Of a DNA stretch of 45,176 bases, positions 43,038 through 45,176 are shown piece by piece (within the stretch, counting starts at the first letter, position 1; each line of letters begins with the position of its first letter). The notes beneath the pieces are model-generated. The model was given only the letters and a program-made list of their open reading frames with translations. It did not search any database and was not told the DNA's origin. Both the position numbers and the translations under genes were made by a program. The stretch is from positions 4,768-49,943 of the forward strand of contig QAXH01001123.1 of the NCBI GenBank assembly GCA_004335635.1, given 5' to 3'. Origin of the DNA: Chloromonas sp. AAM2. Taxonomy: Eukaryota > Chlorophyta > Chlorophyceae > Chlamydomonadales > Chlamydomonadaceae.

Positions 43038-45176
43038 CCTGTGAGCACGTGCAGCGGAGGGCAGGTGGGGGGGGTGGGGGGTTGAAAAAGTGTGGCATGC
43101 GCATGGACAGTCTGCTTGGTAGCCTAGAGCATGTCTGCAGCCTGTGCTCCGCGACAGGGGGTATGCAGGTGCAGATGCAGATGTCACCTAACCGAAAGGC
43201 TGTGGCGAGAAGTTGAGTTATACCCCACGGCGGTCATAAATTCTGAAGCTATGATCCTGAGATGCTTTCCTTGTTGCTAAGCCGTACCTGATGCCGGGCG
43301 CGCGTGCCTGCCGCGAATTCCAGTTCCAGAGAGAAAGGTAGGTTTGTACGAATTTGTTTGTACGTGTCAGCGTTGTTTGTCAGCGTTTGTTTGTACAACC
43401 GCACATCTTGAATTCAATATGCGACGACACAGTGACGGTTTTCCCGGTGTGCAATCGGTATCAGTCGGTCTGGTTTTGGTTGCCCCGTACAACCGCACAT
43501 CTGTCGGGGTTCAAACATCAGCAGCCATAACCAATAGCCAATCAGTTGGTCATCACCGCTCAGTCCCAGTCAGGTAAAACAATGATGCGAGTGGTTTTCA
43601 CGTGTGACAGAATAATGAAGAATAATGACAATTGGCGCATGGGCAGTTACTTTCCTATGTGCTCCATGTGGGTCATGGCCCATGACTCATGGGACTACCA
43701 CAGGTGATGAGGCAGCTCGCAGTGTAGCAGGGGCAGAGGCATGTGCATGGGCAAGGGCAGGGGCACTTTGGACCCCTACACCCCACATCGGTTATTGGTT
43801 GTACATGTTCTCCATGCTGGCAAGAGATCTCCCAGTCCCTGTCTGCTGATCAACGCCTCAGAGTGACCGACCTGGAGTTAAGGTCCCCAGTCTCAGCTCC
43901 GAGGACTGCAGACCTGGCTGCGTATGGCTGCGCATCTGGCTGTGTTGCCTGTGCACATGCGTGCGGCTGTGTTGCCTGTGCACATGTGTGCGGCTGTGTG
44001 CGTTGCACACCAGGCTGTGCGCCGGCACAGGAAAAATGAAGATGTTTGCCACACAGGTCATGATGCGTCGACATGTTTGACTTATGCCTCAAGAGACTCT
44101 GTCATAAACATCCCAGATCCAACTCGGCTGCTGGCGGGATTTTTGGTGGGCACAGATTACGTAACTGTCGTCGGGCCTGTGCCTGCAGCCTGCCTGTTAA
44201 CGTATTGAACCCTTTGAACATCATCAATCGGCGCCAGCGTTATGTAATGGAATTACATGGCATAGCCAAACCCAGCCTGCCAGGAAGAGTAGCCGGCAAG
44301 GTAGCCAAAGGTGAATGTAGGGTCTACCTGGACTACGCCTACTGACGCCTTGTTTCGAGCTACTGATGCAGGATTGCACGAATCTCGGCAACGGTCGGGT
44401 TGGTTTCTAAACCGAGCCAGTCCTCACGATGAGAAGATGTCATTCAAGCATGGCACTAGAGAAGCCGATGGATATCTAAAGGACTAACGCAATCTAAAGC
44501 TGAGAGCGATAAGAACAATAGTCTGTCATACTTGGTCTCGCAGCAGCCTGTGAACACTACGCGCTTGTCCACTCAACAGTGGTGGACCTATTCAGCCTCA
44601 CAACAGTGGCACACTCATTCAGCAAAGGCCTGCATCCTGCCAAAGCAGCTCAGCATCCGACTGGCAAGCAGAACGACAGTACTAACGGTCTGGCACTGAA
44701 TGCTGAAGCTATGCGTGCAACAGCATGCACATTCGGGCCTGATGCACAAGTTCGTAGGTGGTCTGTTCAGCGCGGTAATAACACTTGGCACTCTTGTCCA
44801 GCAAAGCGTACGCAGAGTGCCACATCCTGCAGATGCAGCCTCTCCCACACACATCAGCTCAGTGTCCAACTGACAGGCACAGCTAACAGAAACTACAATG
44901 TGACTATCTGCGAACAGGCCTACGCGCAACTATGAATTTACCAAACCACACTGCCACAAGCATACCACGGGAAAGCGACATCATTTGAACTTTGGTTTTG
45001 ACACGAGCCCTGTTCTGTAAGGTTTGCTTGTGCCAGAAGCCTGGATTAAGCGAGGTGCCCCGGCACCACTGCCTGTAGGGCTGCTGGGTAAATGATGGCC
45101 CCCCAGTCCTGCTGCATGCTGCTGCCCTGCCAGAGACGCGGCCGTTGCCTGTGCACTCGAGGCCTCGAGCTGCCGC
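43038..45176. other. Region upstream of the coiled-coil gene, no gene identified
   Basis: About 2.1 kb to the window edge. A G-rich run at 43062-43083 sits 25 bases upstream of the minus-strand start. GTACAACCGCACATCT occurs twice (43393 and 43487), and a 27-base unit (TGCCTGTGCACATGCGTGCG and following) occurs about twice near 43947-44000. An open frame ending at 44345 encodes a basic tail (NIINRRQRYVMELHGIAKPS) but has no recognised family. Another long frame at 44579-44937 looks non-coding by composition. Confidence 0.4.

Noticed and set aside
44579..44937. 118-codon plus frame near the window end
   Set aside because: Low coding character, no splice context and no family; its opposite strand is equally open.
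1..45176. Search for tRNA or rRNA genes and for prokaryote-like defence or biosynthetic clusters
   Set aside because: No cloverleaf with paired A and B boxes, no rRNA-like segment and no operon-like gene run was seen. All recognised genes are separate, intron-containing eukaryotic genes.

Overview
The window looks like nuclear DNA of a green alga (Chlorophyta). The genes are spread over both strands and cut into small exons by GT-AG introns of about 80 to 700 bases. Most donors read GTG (GTGAGT, GTGGGT, GTGCGT) and most acceptors end in GCAG. The recognisable proteins are of plant/algal type: an eIF4A-III helicase, a UBC32/UBE2J1-type E2, a vacuolar gamma-glutamyl hydrolase and a transit-peptide zinc-finger protein. 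There are two assembly gaps (12415-12560 and 32464-32506), many intron minisatellites and a great excess of TGCATG/CATGCATG words. The species cannot be fixed from the sequence alone.

Layout. 455-1770 (-): 3' part of an unrecognised gene. 2653-3375 (+): two-exon LQY1-like thylakoid zinc-finger protein. About 6080-6420: diverged copy of that gene's exon-1 end and first intron, directly upstream of an unrecognised five-exon gene at 6435-8649 (+). 10102-12851 (+): tail-anchored E2 of ER-associated degradation. 15912-18043 (+): TXNDC17/Clot-type thioredoxin-like protein. 19537-25334 (+): 13-exon gamma-glutamyl hydrolase. 27873-31252 (+): eight-exon eIF4A-III. 33743-36934 (+): glutamine-rich protein with a possible divergent homeodomain. 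39553-43037 (-): six-exon coiled-coil protein of unknown function. The rest is intergenic sequence with short dispersed repeats, foldback sequences and tandem repeats.

The genes do not form a pathway or cluster; each appears to be an independent housekeeping or lineage-specific gene. Exon chains were built by hand from splice consensus and reading-frame phase. For the conserved genes every junction keeps frame and joins family motifs, so those models are strong. The three unrecognised genes rest on phase consistency alone. I found no prokaryote-like gene system, CRISPR array, tRNA or rRNA.

Most worth a second look: the duplicated exon/intron segment that may serve as the 5' leader of the next gene; a repeat pair (14611 and 32371) that keeps the same open frame and stop; a long foldback at 15088-15272; a donor site that overlaps an in-frame stop in the hydrolase gene; and the three orphan genes.
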